The notes beneath the pieces were generated by a model. It ran no database searches and was not told where the DNA came from. It saw nothing but the letters and a program-made list of their open reading frames with translations. Positions 1 through 11,949 of a stretch of 64,000 bases of DNA are shown piece by piece; positions within the stretch are counted from its first letter, which is position 1; each line of letters begins with the position of its first letter. Made by a program: the position numbers and the translations under genes. Source of the DNA: Malaciobacter molluscorum LMG 25693 (GTDB lineage: Bacteria > Campylobacterota > Campylobacteria > Campylobacterales > Arcobacteraceae); NCBI RefSeq assembly GCF_003544935.1, contig NZ_CP032098.1, positions 186,001-250,000 on the forward strand, read 5' to 3'.

Positions 1-2811
<2,811 letters not shown>

Positions 2812-2943
2812 TAACTTGGTTTACTATCTTATTAAGTTTACTAAGTAGTTGTGTTAGTTATTGAAAGAAGAAAAAGACTTTAATATAAAAGAGCTCATAA
2901 GAATGTGAGTATAGAGTGAATGATAAGTTCATTGTATACTCAT

Positions 2944-3063
2944 ATTGCTGGTGGAAAAAGCGAAGTGGAAATACCCAGCTCCATTCCGAACCTGGAAGTC
3001 AAGCACTTCAGCGCTGATAATACTGCACCTTTCAGGTGTGGAAACGTAGGTCTCTGCCAGCTT
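2944..3063 (+). rRNA. rrf: 5S ribosomal RNA
   Basis: About 120 bases. The 5' TTGCTGGTGG pairs with the 3' CTCTGCCAGC, and the conserved CCATTCCGAAC loop lies in the middle. It sits about 130 bases after 23S with no tRNA between them. Identical to the copy at 45933-46052. The ends are inferred from the terminal helix. Confidence 0.95.
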
Positions 3064-3078
3064 TTGAGTTTTATTTTT

Positions 3079-3130
3079 AGGTTTAGTTATTTATACTTTT
3101 TTCTAGTATTCTTAACTAAGCCTTTTTTTT
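3079..3130 (+). terminator. rRNA operon terminator
   Basis: An 11-bp stem (AGGTTTAGTTA at 3079-3089 with TAACTAAGCCT at 3113-3123, one G-U pair) encloses a long loop that can form its own short ATAC/GTAT stem. It is followed directly by a run of eight T. It lies 16 bases after 5S. Confidence 0.85.
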
Positions 3131-3183
3131 TACCTCCTTTCACCTCCTCTTTCACCCTTTTATTTTTTTTTATCTCCTTTTTT
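3131..3183 (+). other. Pyrimidine tract with two anti-Shine-Dalgarno-like CACCTCCT units
   Basis: Directly after the terminator T-run the top strand is almost pure pyrimidine. It holds ACCTCCTTTC and CACCTCCTCT (3132-3150). The first shares the 11-mer ACCTCCTTTCA with the 3' end of 16S (42593-42603). The tract is kept base for base after the second operon (46120-46172). No function is known to me; see findings. Confidence 0.5.
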
Positions 3184-3239
3184 ATATAGTATTAACTAAA
3201 TTTTGATAAAATATTAGATATTAAATAAAGGAATTATAT

Positions 3240-3728
3240 ATGTTTTCATCTTTTAAGCAAAAGATAATAGATTATGTATTTACAGTATCAAAACAACCTA
3301 TATTATTAAAAGATTTATTAATAGCAAATTCTCAATATAATGAAAGATTGCATGTGGATCCTGTAAAGCTAGGATTTAGATTAAAAGTTGGAAGAGCATA
3401 TTTATTATATATATTATTAGTAATATTTATCTTTATACCATTTACAGCTATCACTCATAAACTGTTTGCAAATTTAGATCCTCATGTTTCTATATTAGTT
3501 GCAATGCTATTAACAGCTGTAATTTTTATTTTTTTTAATTTTTTTAGAGTATGGCTTGTAGATCAAGTAGCATTAAGTCAAATAAAAAAGGGATGGCAAA
3601 TTCATTTCCCTTTTTTCCCATATAAAGAATATTCAAAAAAGATTGATAAAATATTTGAAAAAGCAAATAAACTTGAATTACCAAAAAAAGAGTTAGAAAA
3701 ATATATATTAGATAATTTATCAGATTAA
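3240..3728 (+). CDS. Small two-helix membrane protein of unknown function
   Basis: I do not recognise a family for this 162-residue protein. It has a polar N-terminal part of about 50 residues, two strongly hydrophobic segments (about residues 52-73 and 83-103), and a charged C-terminal tail of about 55 residues rich in Lys and Glu. This suggests a two-pass inner-membrane protein with both ends in the cytoplasm. The ATG follows AAGGAATTATAT, a good ribosome site. An upstream TTTTGATAAAAT resembles the -10 regions used elsewhere in the window. It is the first gene after the rRNA operon and its stop overlaps the stop of the convergent methyltransferase gene by four bases. Confidence 0.8.
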   Translation: MFSSFKQKIIDYVFTVSKQPILLKDLLIANSQYNERLHVDPVKLGFRLKVGRAYLLYILLVIFIFIPFTAITHKLFANLDPHVSILVAMLLTAVIFIFFNFFRVWLVDQVALSQIKKGWQIHFPFFPYKEYSKKIDKIFEKANKLELPKKELEKYILDNLSD

Positions 3729-4474
3729 TTATCTAATAGTAGCTCTTTATCATATATTGCAGTAGCAGTAGTATTTCTTTGCTTTTTTAATTTCATATCT
3801 ACATATTTACCTATAATATCTTGTTTTCTTATAAAAGCTAATGTTTGTTTCTTTTTATGAGGTCTATATTGATAAATAATAAATCCAGCTTCATTCATAG
3901 ATAATCTAACAGGTGTAGCAACTGCATATGTAGTTATAATTGTATTTTTGTAAGATAATTTGAATAATAGGTCAAAATACTCTTTTGTCCATAACTCTTT
4001 ATTTACATCACTTGAAAAAGCATCTTGGTATATAATATCAAACTTTACATTTAAATTCTTTAAGTATTCTCTTGCATTACCTATATATATAAATATAGTA
4101 ATATCTTCATCTTCATAATGGTATTTATTACTTAGTTCATTGATAATATTTGATAATTCTTTAAATTCATTAGGATAAGAAAATTTTTTTAATGAATCAA
4201 TTAACTCTTTATTTAATTCAGGTGAATATATTTTAACTTTTGTTTTTAAATTATTCTTTTTTATATAATATATTGTTGCAAGTGTATTATAACCTAAACC
4301 AAAACATATATCCAAAATATTTAATTCTTCTTTATCATTGTGAAACATAAAAGCAGGGATAACATGTTTTGTTAAGGTTTCAAATATAGCACCATCATTT
4401 ATATTATGATAGTGTTGATTATATTTGCTAGAAAAAAGAGTATTTGATCCATCTTCTGTTTGAATAGAATTCAT
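3725..4474 (-). CDS. mnmD: MnmC/MnmD-like tRNA (mnm5s2U34) methyltransferase domain protein
   Basis: 249 residues resembling the stand-alone methyltransferase half of MnmC (DUF752), which completes the 5-methylaminomethyl group on U34 of some tRNAs using S-adenosylmethionine. Visible signals are the N-terminal DGSNTLFSSKYNQHYHN segment typical of the family, the SAM-binding ILDICFGLGYNTL (about residues 52-64), the YQDAFSSDVN motif (about 149-158) and TTYAVATPVRLSMNEAGF near the C-terminus. The FAD-dependent oxidase half of the fused enterobacterial enzyme is absent. It starts 4 bases after the luxS stop, so it is probably co-transcribed with luxS. Both use or recycle the SAM cycle, but a functional link is inference. 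Confidence 0.82.
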   Translation of the reverse strand: MNSIQTEDGSNTLFSSKYNQHYHNINDGAIFETLTKHVIPAFMFHNDKEELNILDICFGLGYNTLATIYYIKKNNLKTKVKIYSPELNKELIDSLKKFSYPNEFKELSNIINELSNKYHYEDEDITIFIYIGNAREYLKNLNVKFDIIYQDAFSSDVNKELWTKEYFDLLFKLSYKNTIITTYAVATPVRLSMNEAGFIIYQYRPHKKKQTLAFIRKQDIIGKYVDMKLKKQRNTTATAIYDKELLLDN

Positions 4475-4478
4475 TTAA

Positions 4479-4994
4479 CTATATTTCTAACTCTTTTAAT
4501 TTCTCTTCTGGTAAGTATAACTCTTTATTTGACATTATACCTATTTCATTATCTAAAATATCTTGTGCTATTTGTTTTGCTTCCTCAAGAGAGTGCATTT
4601 TATATGTACCACATTGAAATTTATTTAATTCTGGAATATCTTTTTGTGATTTAACTTTAAGTACATCTTCCATAGATTTTCTCCAAGCAGTTGCAACTTC
4701 TTGCTCTGTTGGATTTCCTAATAAACTCATATAAAAACCAGTTCTACATCCCATAGGTGAAACATCTATTATTTCAACATCATTCGAATTTAAATGATTT
4801 CTAATAAATCCTGCAAAAAGATGTTCTAATGTGTGAATACCTTTTTCTCCAAGCATTTTTTCATTTGGAACACAGAATCTTAAATCAAATACTGTGATAA
4901 CATCTCCTGATGGAGATTTCATTGTTTTTGCAACTCTAACTGCAGGTGCAGGCATGATTGTATGATCAACTCTAAAACTATCTAATAATGGCAT
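4479..4994 (-). CDS. luxS: S-ribosylhomocysteine lyase LuxS
   Basis: Cleaves S-ribosylhomocysteine to homocysteine and DPD, the precursor of autoinducer-2, and so recycles SAM. The 171-residue length is normal. The metal-binding HTLEH motif lies at residues 54-58, exactly where known LuxS proteins have it, with the third ligand Cys in [10 protein letters not shown] near residue 128. The conserved [10 protein letters not shown] segment is also intact. The ATG follows AAAGGTAAATA. It is first in a two-gene unit with the methyltransferase. The enzyme call is secure; whether the cell uses AI-2 as a signal cannot be read from this window. Confidence 0.97.
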   Translation of the reverse strand: MPLLDSFRVDHTIMPAPAVRVAKTMKSPSGDVITVFDLRFCVPNEKMLGEKGIHTLEHLFAGFIRNHLNSNDVEIIDVSPMGCRTGFYMSLLGNPTEQEVATAWRKSMEDVLKVKSQKDIPELNKFQCGTYKMHSLEEAKQIAQDILDNEIGIMSNKELYLPEEKLKELEI

Positions 4995-5068
4995 TATTTA
5001 CCTTTCTATTTTAATTATTTACAATTTTATCAAAAGAAAAGTAAATAGGTAATTAGTATATAAAATTA

Positions 5069-5094
5069 GAAGTAAAAGCTTATGCTTCTACTTC
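5069..5094 (-). terminator. Terminator-like hairpin at the end of nifJ
   Basis: On the minus strand GAAGTAGAAGC and GCTTTTACTTC form an 11-bp stem (one G-U) with loop ATAA, followed by TAATTTTAT. It overlaps the nifJ stop codon. The T-run is interrupted, so strength is uncertain. Confidence 0.55.
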
Positions 5095-8000
5095 CTTTTT
5101 TTTGTAGATGTTTCTACTTCATCAGAATAATCCATCATTGAATATCTTTGAAGCTGTCTATATCTATATTGTGAGTCTTCTTTATTTTTTTGTAATAAGA
5201 AGTCTGCATGTTCTGGATTTAGTTTTTTTAATGATTTATATCTTGTCTCTCTTAATAAAAATTCCTCATATTTATCCCAATTTGGTTTTTTACCATAAAT
5301 TTTAATTGGATTTTCACCTTGTTTGATTTTTCTTGGGTCATATGTATAAATTGGCCAATAACCACAATCTGTTGCAAGTTGTCCTTGGTCAACTGAATTC
5401 ATTAAGCCACCTTGAATACCATGTGCAATACAAGGTGAATAACAAATTATTAAAGATGGACCATCATACTCTTCTGCTTCTTTCATTGCTTGAATAGCTT
5501 GTTTTTGATTTGCTTTAGAATTAATTTGCGCAATAAAAATATTTCCATATGTCATAGAAATATATCCCAAATCTTTTTTTGCATTTGTTTTCCCATCATT
5601 TGTAAAATCTGCAATTGAACCAGCACGTGCAGCTTTAGAAGATTGACCTCCTGTATTAGAGTAAACTTCTGTATCAACTACTAAAATATTTACATCTTTT
5701 CCTGTTGATAATACATGGTCAAGTCCACCATATCCTATATCATATGCCCAACCATCTCCACCAATCATCCATTGAGATTTTTTAACAATATATTTTTTTA
5801 ATTTTAGTAACTCTTGAACACCATCTAACTCTTGGTTTTGTTCTAATTGTGGCACAAGTTTGTCTCTTATTTCTTGAGTTTTTGCTCCATTATTTCTATT
5901 CTCCAACCACTCTTTATATAATACTTTTAGTGGATTATTAACAGTTGATAATGTACTATGCATAATATTTGCAATTTTGTTTCTAATTGTTTCTGTTGCA
6001 ACATACATTCCATATCCAAACTCTGCATTATCTTCAAATAAAGAGTTTGCCCAAGCAGGACCTTCTCCTTTTGCATTTTTAGTATAAGGTGTTGAAGGTG
6101 CAGATGCAGAATAAATAGAAGAGCAACCTGTGGCATTTGCAATCATCATTCTATCACCAAATAGTTGTGTAGCTAGGGTAATATAAGGAGTTTCCCCACA
6201 CCCTGGACATGCTGAATGGTATTCAAATAAAGGTTGTGCAAATTGAGAATTTTTTACATTTGTTGGTTCTACTAAATAATCTTTATAAGTTACATCATTA
6301 AATAAATAGTCTGCATTCTCTTGTTCTTGATTATTTTTTTCAACTTCAAAAGGTACCATTTGAAGTGATTTTTCTTTTGTTGGACAAATATCAACACAAA
6401 TATTACAACCAGTACAGTCTAAAATTGATACTTGAATTTTATATTTTAAATTTTTATCTTTAAACTCTTTACCTTTAGCATCTAAAGAATGTTCTTTTAC
6501 TCCATTTGGAGCATTGTTATACTCTTCTTCATTCATTAAAAAAGGTCTGATTACTGCATGTGGACATTCAAATGCACATTGGTTACATTGAATACATGTG
6601 TCCATATTCCATTTTGGAACCATTGTTGCAATACCTCTTTTTTCATATTTAGTAGAGCCATTTTCAAAGGTACCACATTCCATTCCTAAATCTATAATAG
6701 TGGATACTGGAATTTCATCACCTTTTGCTGCATTTACAACTTTTGCAAAGTCTTCTACAAATAGTGAACCTTTATATTTAGAATCTAAAGTCAATGGTTC
6801 ATTTTCTAATTTTGACCACTCTTTTTTTATCTCTATTTTTTCTATACCATCAGCTCCCGAATCAATAGCCTGATAGTTCATTTTTACTATCTCTTCACCT
6901 TTATTTCCATAAGCTTTTAATGCATATTCTTTCATATACTCTTTTGCATTTTCATAAGGAATAATATTAGCCAATTTAAAAAATGCTGCTTGCATAATTG
7001 TATTTGTTCTATTTCCTAATCCTATATCTCTTGCTAATTTTGTTGCATTGATAATATAGAAATTGATATTTTTATCTGCAAGTAATTTTTTTATTCTATT
7101 TGGAAGTTTGCTTTCTATTTCATCTTTTGAGTGAATAGAGTTTAATAAAAATGTTCCATTTTCTTTAAGTTTATCTACTACTTCATATTGTTCTAAATAA
7201 ACTTCTTTTGAACATGCAACAAAACTTGGATTTGAAACTAAATAAGTAGATCTAATTGGATTTTTGCTAAATCTTAAATGTGATCTTGTATAACCACCAC
7301 TTTTTTTAGAATCATATGCAAAATATGCTTGAGCATATAAATCTGTTTTATTACCAATAATTTTAACTGAGTTTTTATTTGCTCCAACTGTACCATCTGC
7401 ACCAAGACCATAAAAAAGACACTCAGTTACGTCTTCTACTACTGAAATATTCTCTTTTACTTCAATTGAAGTATGTGTTACATCATCAATTATTCCTACA
7501 GTAAAATTATCTTTAGGTGAGTTACTTGCTAAATTATCATAAAGTGCAATTATTTGATTAGGTGGTACATCTTTTGAAGATAATCCATATCTTCCTCCAA
7601 TAATTTTAGGTTGTTGTTTTTGTCCATAAAATAGTGCTTTAATATCAAGATATAAAGGTTCTCCTAAACTTCCTGGCTCTTTTGTTCTATCAATTACACA
7701 GATCCTTTGTGTTGTTAATGGTAATGCATCCATAAAATATTTTGTACTAAAAGGTCGATACAAATGAACACTTAAAAGTCCAATCTTTCTATTCTCTTTT
7801 TTTCTTAAATAATCAATTGTTTCTTTTATTGTTTCTGTTACAGAACCCATAGCAACTATAATGTCTGTTGCATTTTCATCACCATAATATGTGAAAGGAG
7901 CATAATTTCTACCTGTAAGTTCAGAGATTTTTTTCATATAATCATTTACAATATCAGGAAGTGCATTGTAATATTTATTTGCAGCTTCTCTTCCTTGGAA

Positions 8001-8675
8001 ATAAATATCATCATTTTGAGCAGTACCTCTTGTGATTGGTGATTCTGGATTTAAAGAAGTGTCTCTAAACTTTTGAACGGCATCATAGTCTATTAATTTA
8101 TCAAATTCATCATAAGACATTACTTCAATTTTGTTTATTTCATGTGAAGTTCTAAATCCATCAAAAAAGTGTAAAAAAGGAACTCTTCCTTTAATTGCAC
8201 TTAAATGTGCTACTCCAGCTAAATCCATTACTTCTTGTACTGAACCAGTTGCAAGCATTGCAAATCCTGTTGCTCTTGTACTCATTACATCTTGATGATC
8301 ACCAAAAATAGATAATGCATGTGTTGCAAGTGCTCTTGCACTAACATGAATAACACCAGGTAATAATTGCCCAGCAACTTTATACATATTTGGTATTTTT
8401 AATAAAAGTCCTTGAGAAGCTGTAAATGTAGTTGTTAGTGCACCTGCTTGAAGTGATCCATGAAAAGTTCCTGCAGCACCTGCTTCACTTTGCATTTCTA
8501 CTACTTTAACTGTAGAACCAAAAAGATTTGTTTTTCCTTGAGTTGCCCACTTTTCAGTTAAATCACCCATTTGAGAAGAAGGTGTAATAGGATAAACTCC
8601 TGCAACTTCTGTAAAAGCATAAGATACATATGCAGCAGCTTCATTCCCATCCATAGTAGCAAACTGTTTTATCAT
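5088..8675 (-). CDS. nifJ: Pyruvate:ferredoxin (flavodoxin) oxidoreductase, single-chain
   Basis: Converts pyruvate and CoA to acetyl-CoA and CO2, passing electrons to ferredoxin or flavodoxin. At 1195 residues it is the full fused NifJ/YdbK type. Order of parts: N-terminal pyruvate-binding region with YPITPSSQMGD (about 28-38); gamma-like and CoA domains; two [4Fe-4S] clusters (CIQCNQCAFECP about 690, CTGCNICVDICP about 745); then the TPP domain with CPGCGETPY, ATGCSSIYSASAPSTPY and GGDGWAYDIGYGG. All cluster cysteines are present. The ATG follows AAGGATAGATA. It is transcribed alone, with 86 bases to the upstream HAD gene and a hairpin at its end. Many other Campylobacterota use a four-subunit PorABCD instead. 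Confidence 0.96.
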   Translation of the reverse strand: MIKQFATMDGNEAAAYVSYAFTEVAGVYPITPSSQMGDLTEKWATQGKTNLFGSTVKVVEMQSEAGAAGTFHGSLQAGALTTTFTASQGLLLKIPNMYKVAGQLLPGVIHVSARALATHALSIFGDHQDVMSTRATGFAMLATGSVQEVMDLAGVAHLSAIKGRVPFLHFFDGFRTSHEINKIEVMSYDEFDKLIDYDAVQKFRDTSLNPESPITRGTAQNDDIYFQGREAANKYYNALPDIVNDYMKKISELTGRNYAPFTYYGDENATDIIVAMGSVTETIKETIDYLRKKENRKIGLLSVHLYRPFSTKYFMDALPLTTQRICVIDRTKEPGSLGEPLYLDIKALFYGQKQQPKIIGGRYGLSSKDVPPNQIIALYDNLASNSPKDNFTVGIIDDVTHTSIEVKENISVVEDVTECLFYGLGADGTVGANKNSVKIIGNKTDLYAQAYFAYDSKKSGGYTRSHLRFSKNPIRSTYLVSNPSFVACSKEVYLEQYEVVDKLKENGTFLLNSIHSKDEIESKLPNRIKKLLADKNINFYIINATKLARDIGLGNRTNTIMQAAFFKLANIIPYENAKEYMKEYALKAYGNKGEEIVKMNYQAIDSGADGIEKIEIKKEWSKLENEPLTLDSKYKGSLFVEDFAKVVNAAKGDEIPVSTIIDLGMECGTFENGSTKYEKRGIATMVPKWNMDTCIQCNQCAFECPHAVIRPFLMNEEEYNNAPNGVKEHSLDAKGKEFKDKNLKYKIQVSILDCTGCNICVDICPTKEKSLQMVPFEVEKNNQEQENADYLFNDVTYKDYLVEPTNVKNSQFAQPLFEYHSACPGCGETPYITLATQLFGDRMMIANATGCSSIYSASAPSTPYTKNAKGEGPAWANSLFEDNAEFGYGMYVATETIRNKIANIMHSTLSTVNNPLKVLYKEWLENRNNGAKTQEIRDKLVPQLEQNQELDGVQELLKLKKYIVKKSQWMIGGDGWAYDIGYGGLDHVLSTGKDVNILVVDTEVYSNTGGQSSKAARAGSIADFTNDGKTNAKKDLGYISMTYGNIFIAQINSKANQKQAIQAMKEAEEYDGPSLIICYSPCIAHGIQGGLMNSVDQGQLATDCGYWPIYTYDPRKIKQGENPIKIYGKKPNWDKYEEFLLRETRYKSLKKLNPEHADFLLQKNKEDSQYRYRQLQRYSMMDYSDEVETSTKKRK

Positions 8676-8762
8676 TATCTATCCTTATAATACAAGTATT
8701 TTTATAGATAATAATTAAATATAGCTTAATAAAGTATTAACTTTTTTAAAATAAGTAAATCT

Positions 8763-9431
8763 TTATAAGCAAGGGTTAGTGATATTTTTTATGAGATTTA
8801 CTGCATCTAGTGAATCTTGAACAATAAATCCAGAATATTCTTTTAAACTATCTTCATTTGCATATCCACATAAAACACCAACACAATTAACTCCTGCATT
8901 ATTTGCACAAATTAAATCTAATTTAGTATCTCCAATCATCCATACTTTTTGTTTTGTTTCATCATATTTCATTAATTCTAAGGTTTTTAAAATTGGTTCA
9001 GGATGTGGTTTTGGATTTTCAACATCTTCTCTTCCTGTTATAAATTCAAAATAATTTAATATTTCTAAATGTTCAAGTAAAGGCTTAGTATATTTAGCAG
9101 TTTTTGTAGTAACTATAGATAATCTTGCAAATGAGGAAGCAATTTGTAAAGTCTCTTTTACATTTTCTAACAATAATGTTTTTTCTTTTGATATATCTTT
9201 ATATTTTTGTTTATAGGCATCTACAAAATCCCAAACTCTTTCTTCTTCTACTCCTAAATCTTTATACATTATATCTAAAGGGTATCCAATCAAGTTTTTT
9301 ATATCATCATCTTTACCTTTAAAATCAAAAGCTAATTGTTCAAATGTATGTTTAAATGATGTTATTATAGCTTCAGTTGAATCTATAAGTGTTCCATCTA
9401 AATCAAATAGTAAAATATTATTTTCTTTCAA
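8763..9431 (-). CDS. HAD-family hydrolase (phosphoglycolate phosphatase-like)
   Basis: 222 residues with all HAD motifs: FDLDGTLIDST (about 9-19, nucleophile Asp and acid/base Asp), the TTK of motif II (about 108-110), KPHPEP (about 139-144, motif III Lys) and MIGDTKLDL (about 165-173). The helical cap between motifs I and II is the small type of the Gph/PgmB group. The substrate cannot be fixed from sequence; phosphoglycolate or another small sugar phosphate is likely. It starts 10 bases after the binding-protein gene stops, so they form a probable two-gene unit, without an obvious metabolic link. Confidence 0.85.
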   Translation of the reverse strand: MKENNILLFDLDGTLIDSTEAIITSFKHTFEQLAFDFKGKDDDIKNLIGYPLDIMYKDLGVEEERVWDFVDAYKQKYKDISKEKTLLLENVKETLQIASSFARLSIVTTKTAKYTKPLLEHLEILNYFEFITGREDVENPKPHPEPILKTLELMKYDETKQKVWMIGDTKLDLICANNAGVNCVGVLCGYANEDSLKEYSGFIVQDSLDAVNLIKNITNPCL

Positions 9432-9441
9432 ATTATTCCTT

Positions 9442-10941
9442 TTATTTTTCCCATTCTATTTGGTTATGCATTATACCTAAAAATGAAGGTTTTATATATT
9501 TTATATCTTTATTTACTACAGTAATAGAGTTTGGTATATATAAGAATAAGTAAGGTAAATCATTTACAATTTGTGCAAATATTTCTTTATAAATTTGTGC
9601 AAATTTTTTCCTATTTATAGTTTTTGCACCTTCTTCTATTAGGTTATCTATTTTTTTATTATTATAATGAACTAAGTTAAAACCACCTGTTCTTTGTGAT
9701 TTACTATGCCATAAAGGATATGCATCAGGTGCTAATGTTGTTGACCATCCTAATAGAAGTGCTTCAAACTTTTTTGGAAGTACAACCGTATTTAAAAATG
9801 CTTGCCATTCTAAAACTCTTATTTTCACATTTACTCCAGCTTTTTTTAATTGATGTTGTATTATTTGAGCGGCATTTATTCTTATCTCATTTCCTGTATT
9901 TGTTGTAAGTTCAAACTCTAAAGGATTATTTTTATCATATCCTGCTTCTTTTAACAATTTTTTTGCTTCTTTTATATTTTGTTTTGGAGATTTGATTTTA
10001 TTATTATAAACAAAACTTCCTGGTAAAAATGGTCCATTACAAACTTTCCCATGTCCAAAAAATAAAATATCAACTAATTGTTGTCTATTAATTGCTAAAG
10101 ATAAAGCTTTTCTAACTTTTATATCTTTGAATTTTTTATTCTTTAGATTTAATCCTACATAATCATAAGAGAAAGATTGAGATTCTATTATTTTATAGTT
10201 ATTTAGAAAATCTTTATCTATTTGTCTATCTAATTGAAGTGCAGTTAGTGTCGATATATCTAATTTATTTTGTTTCAACATTAAAAATGATGTTGTTGTA
10301 TCCGGATAAAATTTATATTTAATTTTATCAATTTTAGGTCTACCTTCAAAGTAGTTATCATTTGCTTTTAATATAATATCTGATGAGTTTTTTAAATCTT
10401 TTAAAATATAAGGCCCTGTTCCAATTGGATGTTTATTAAACTTGCTAGTCATTAAATTTTTTTCATTCTTTAAAATATGATAAGGAAGTAATCCCACTAA
10501 CCAAATTTCTAAGGCTTTAAAGTAAGGTTCAGTATATTTAATTTCAACAGTATATTTATCTAAAGCTTTTACACTTTTTACTTTATTATAATTTGATCTA
10601 AATGATACATATATTTTAGGATTAATTATTGTATTGTAAGTAAAAATAATATCTTTAGAAGTAACTTCTTTTTTATCGTGCCACAATACATGTTTTTTTA
10701 ATTTTATAATTAAAGTTGTTTTATTTGTAAATTTAAATGATTTTGCAATATCAGGAATAATATTGCCATCTTTATCATATTTTAATAAGCCATTAAAAAG
10801 CCATTGAGATATTTCTGTACTAGCTGTATCATTCGATAAAATAGGATTTAACTTACTAGGACTTGAACTAATAGATAAATTTAATGTGCTAGCAACTAAA
10901 AGATTTGTAATTAAAAAAAATAGTAAAATTGTTTTTTTCAT
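9442..10941 (-). CDS. ABC-type peptide/nickel substrate-binding protein (SBP family 5)
   Basis: 499 residues. An N-terminal signal peptide (about 1-17) precedes NLSISSSPSKLNPILSND, typical of DppA/OppA-like periplasmic receptors. The family pattern is clear throughout: IAKSFKF, VLWHDKKEVTSKDIIFTYN, IGTGPYILK, KVRKALSLAINRQQLVDILFFG, and WHSKS. The usual lipobox is missing, so it is likely soluble in the periplasm. No permease or ATPase genes are nearby, so it must work with a transporter encoded elsewhere. The ATG has no clear ribosome site. The start lies only 32 bases after the rpsI terminator. Confidence 0.87.
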   Translation of the reverse strand: MKKTILLFFLITNLLVASTLNLSISSSPSKLNPILSNDTASTEISQWLFNGLLKYDKDGNIIPDIAKSFKFTNKTTLIIKLKKHVLWHDKKEVTSKDIIFTYNTIINPKIYVSFRSNYNKVKSVKALDKYTVEIKYTEPYFKALEIWLVGLLPYHILKNEKNLMTSKFNKHPIGTGPYILKDLKNSSDIILKANDNYFEGRPKIDKIKYKFYPDTTTSFLMLKQNKLDISTLTALQLDRQIDKDFLNNYKIIESQSFSYDYVGLNLKNKKFKDIKVRKALSLAINRQQLVDILFFGHGKVCNGPFLPGSFVYNNKIKSPKQNIKEAKKLLKEAGYDKNNPLEFELTTNTGNEIRINAAQIIQHQLKKAGVNVKIRVLEWQAFLNTVVLPKKFEALLLGWSTTLAPDAYPLWHSKSQRTGGFNLVHYNNKKIDNLIEEGAKTINRKKFAQIYKEIFAQIVNDLPYLFLYIPNSITVVNKDIKYIKPSFLGIMHNQIEWEK

Positions 10942-10973
10942 ATATTATTGTAGTGTTTTTTTATAAAAAAATA

Positions 10974-11007
10974 GATAAAAAAAAAGGAAGCAAAAATTGC
11001 TTCCTTT
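10974..11007 (-). terminator. rplM-rpsI operon terminator
   Basis: On the minus strand AAAGGAAGCAA, a three-base TTT loop, TTGCTTCCTTT, then a further T-run of nine or more: a classic Rho-independent terminator 53 bases after rpsI. Confidence 0.93.
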
Positions 11008-11059
11008 GATAATACGGGAATCGTTGTAATCGACAAAAGCCAAAATTGTTTTGTGCAAA

Positions 11060-11449
11060 TTATCTTTTTGAGAACTGAGTTGATTTTCTCGCTTTTTTTC
11101 TTCCGTATTTTTTTCTTTCAACGCTTCTAGCATCTCTTGTTAATAATCCATAAGGTTTTAAAATAGCTCTGAATTGTTCATCATAAGCAACTAATGCTCT
11201 AGAAATACCATGTCTAATTGCATCAGCTTGTGCAGAATATCCTCCACCTAATGATTTAACTACGATGTTTACAGAAGTTTCTTGTTTAGATACTTCAAGT
11301 GGTTGCATAACTCTTTTTTTAATTGATTCAAGACCACCTAACCACTCATCCAAAGATTGACCGTTAATTGTAAGTTGACCATTACCACTTTCAAGCCATA
11401 CTTTTGCTACAGCTGTTTTTCTTCTTCCTGTTGCGTAAACTTTTGCCAT
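11060..11449 (-). CDS. rpsI: 30S ribosomal protein S9
   Basis: 129 residues, normal for S9. It starts with [16 protein letters not shown], carries [20 protein letters not shown] in the middle, and ends in the basic [17 protein letters not shown] tail, whose last Lys-Arg reaches the P-site tRNA. Only 5 bases separate it from rplM, the usual bacterial L13-S9 operon. A strong terminator follows. Confidence 0.98.
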   Translation of the reverse strand: MAKVYATGRRKTAVAKVWLESGNGQLTINGQSLDEWLGGLESIKKRVMQPLEVSKQETSVNIVVKSLGGGYSAQADAIRHGISRALVAYDEQFRAILKPYGLLTRDARSVERKKYGRKKARKSTQFSKR

Positions 11450-11454
11450 TAGTC

Positions 11455-11874
11455 TTATCCTTTAATTTGCGCAGTGTGAGGGTGCTCAGAACCTGCATAT
11501 ACTTTTAATTTTTTTAACATTTCTTTACCAAGTTTAGTTTTTGGTAGCATACCTCTAGTAGCTAATTTATATAACTTCTCTGGATTTTTTTCAAACATAT
11601 CTGACATTCTGTGAGTTTTTGTACTACCAAAATATCCTGAGTGAGTATAATAATTTTTATCTTCTAGTTTTGTTCCAGAAAATTTTGCTTTAGAAGCATT
11701 AATAATTACAACATAATCTCCACAATCTACATGAGGAGTATAAGAAGGTTTATGTTTACCTCTTAAGATAGTAGCAACTTCAGTAATAATTCTACCAAAT
11801 ACTTTATCAGTTGCATCTACTACTATCCAATCTCTCTCGATTTCGTTAGCTTTTGCCATTTGAGTAAATTTCAT
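11455..11874 (-). CDS. rplM: 50S ribosomal protein L13
   Basis: 139 residues with the L13 core: [19 protein letters not shown] near the N-terminus, [20 protein letters not shown], and [20 protein letters not shown]. The first ATG is used because GGAG lies 6 bases before it; a second Met five codons on lacks such a site. First gene of the L13-S9 operon. Confidence 0.98.
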   Translation of the reverse strand: MKFTQMAKANEIERDWIVVDATDKVFGRIITEVATILRGKHKPSYTPHVDCGDYVVIINASKAKFSGTKLEDKNYYTHSGYFGSTKTHRMSDMFEKNPEKLYKLATRGMLPKTKLGKEMLKKLKVYAGSEHPHTAQIKG

Positions 11875-11928
11875 TTATTTCTCCGATTTGATTAATGAGG
11901 TGAAATAATATTCAAATAAAGCTTAATT

Positions 11929-11947
11929 ATTACTTAAATTAAGTAAT
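11929..11947 (-). terminator. Short palindrome after the histidine kinase gene
   Basis: ATTACTTAA and TTAAGTAAT form a 9-bp inverted repeat around one central base, directly after the kinase stop. There is no good T-run. It could be a weak terminator or part of the rplM promoter region. Confidence 0.3.
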
Positions 11948-11949
11948 TT

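Noticed and set aside
2920-3189. ORF over 5S and the pyrimidine tract (also 45909-46217)
   Set aside because: Runs through 5S rRNA and a terminator; the Phe/Leu-rich end is just the T-rich tract.
10945-11133. 62-codon ORF overlapping rpsI end and terminator
   Set aside because: Frame shadow of rpsI; spans the terminator stem.
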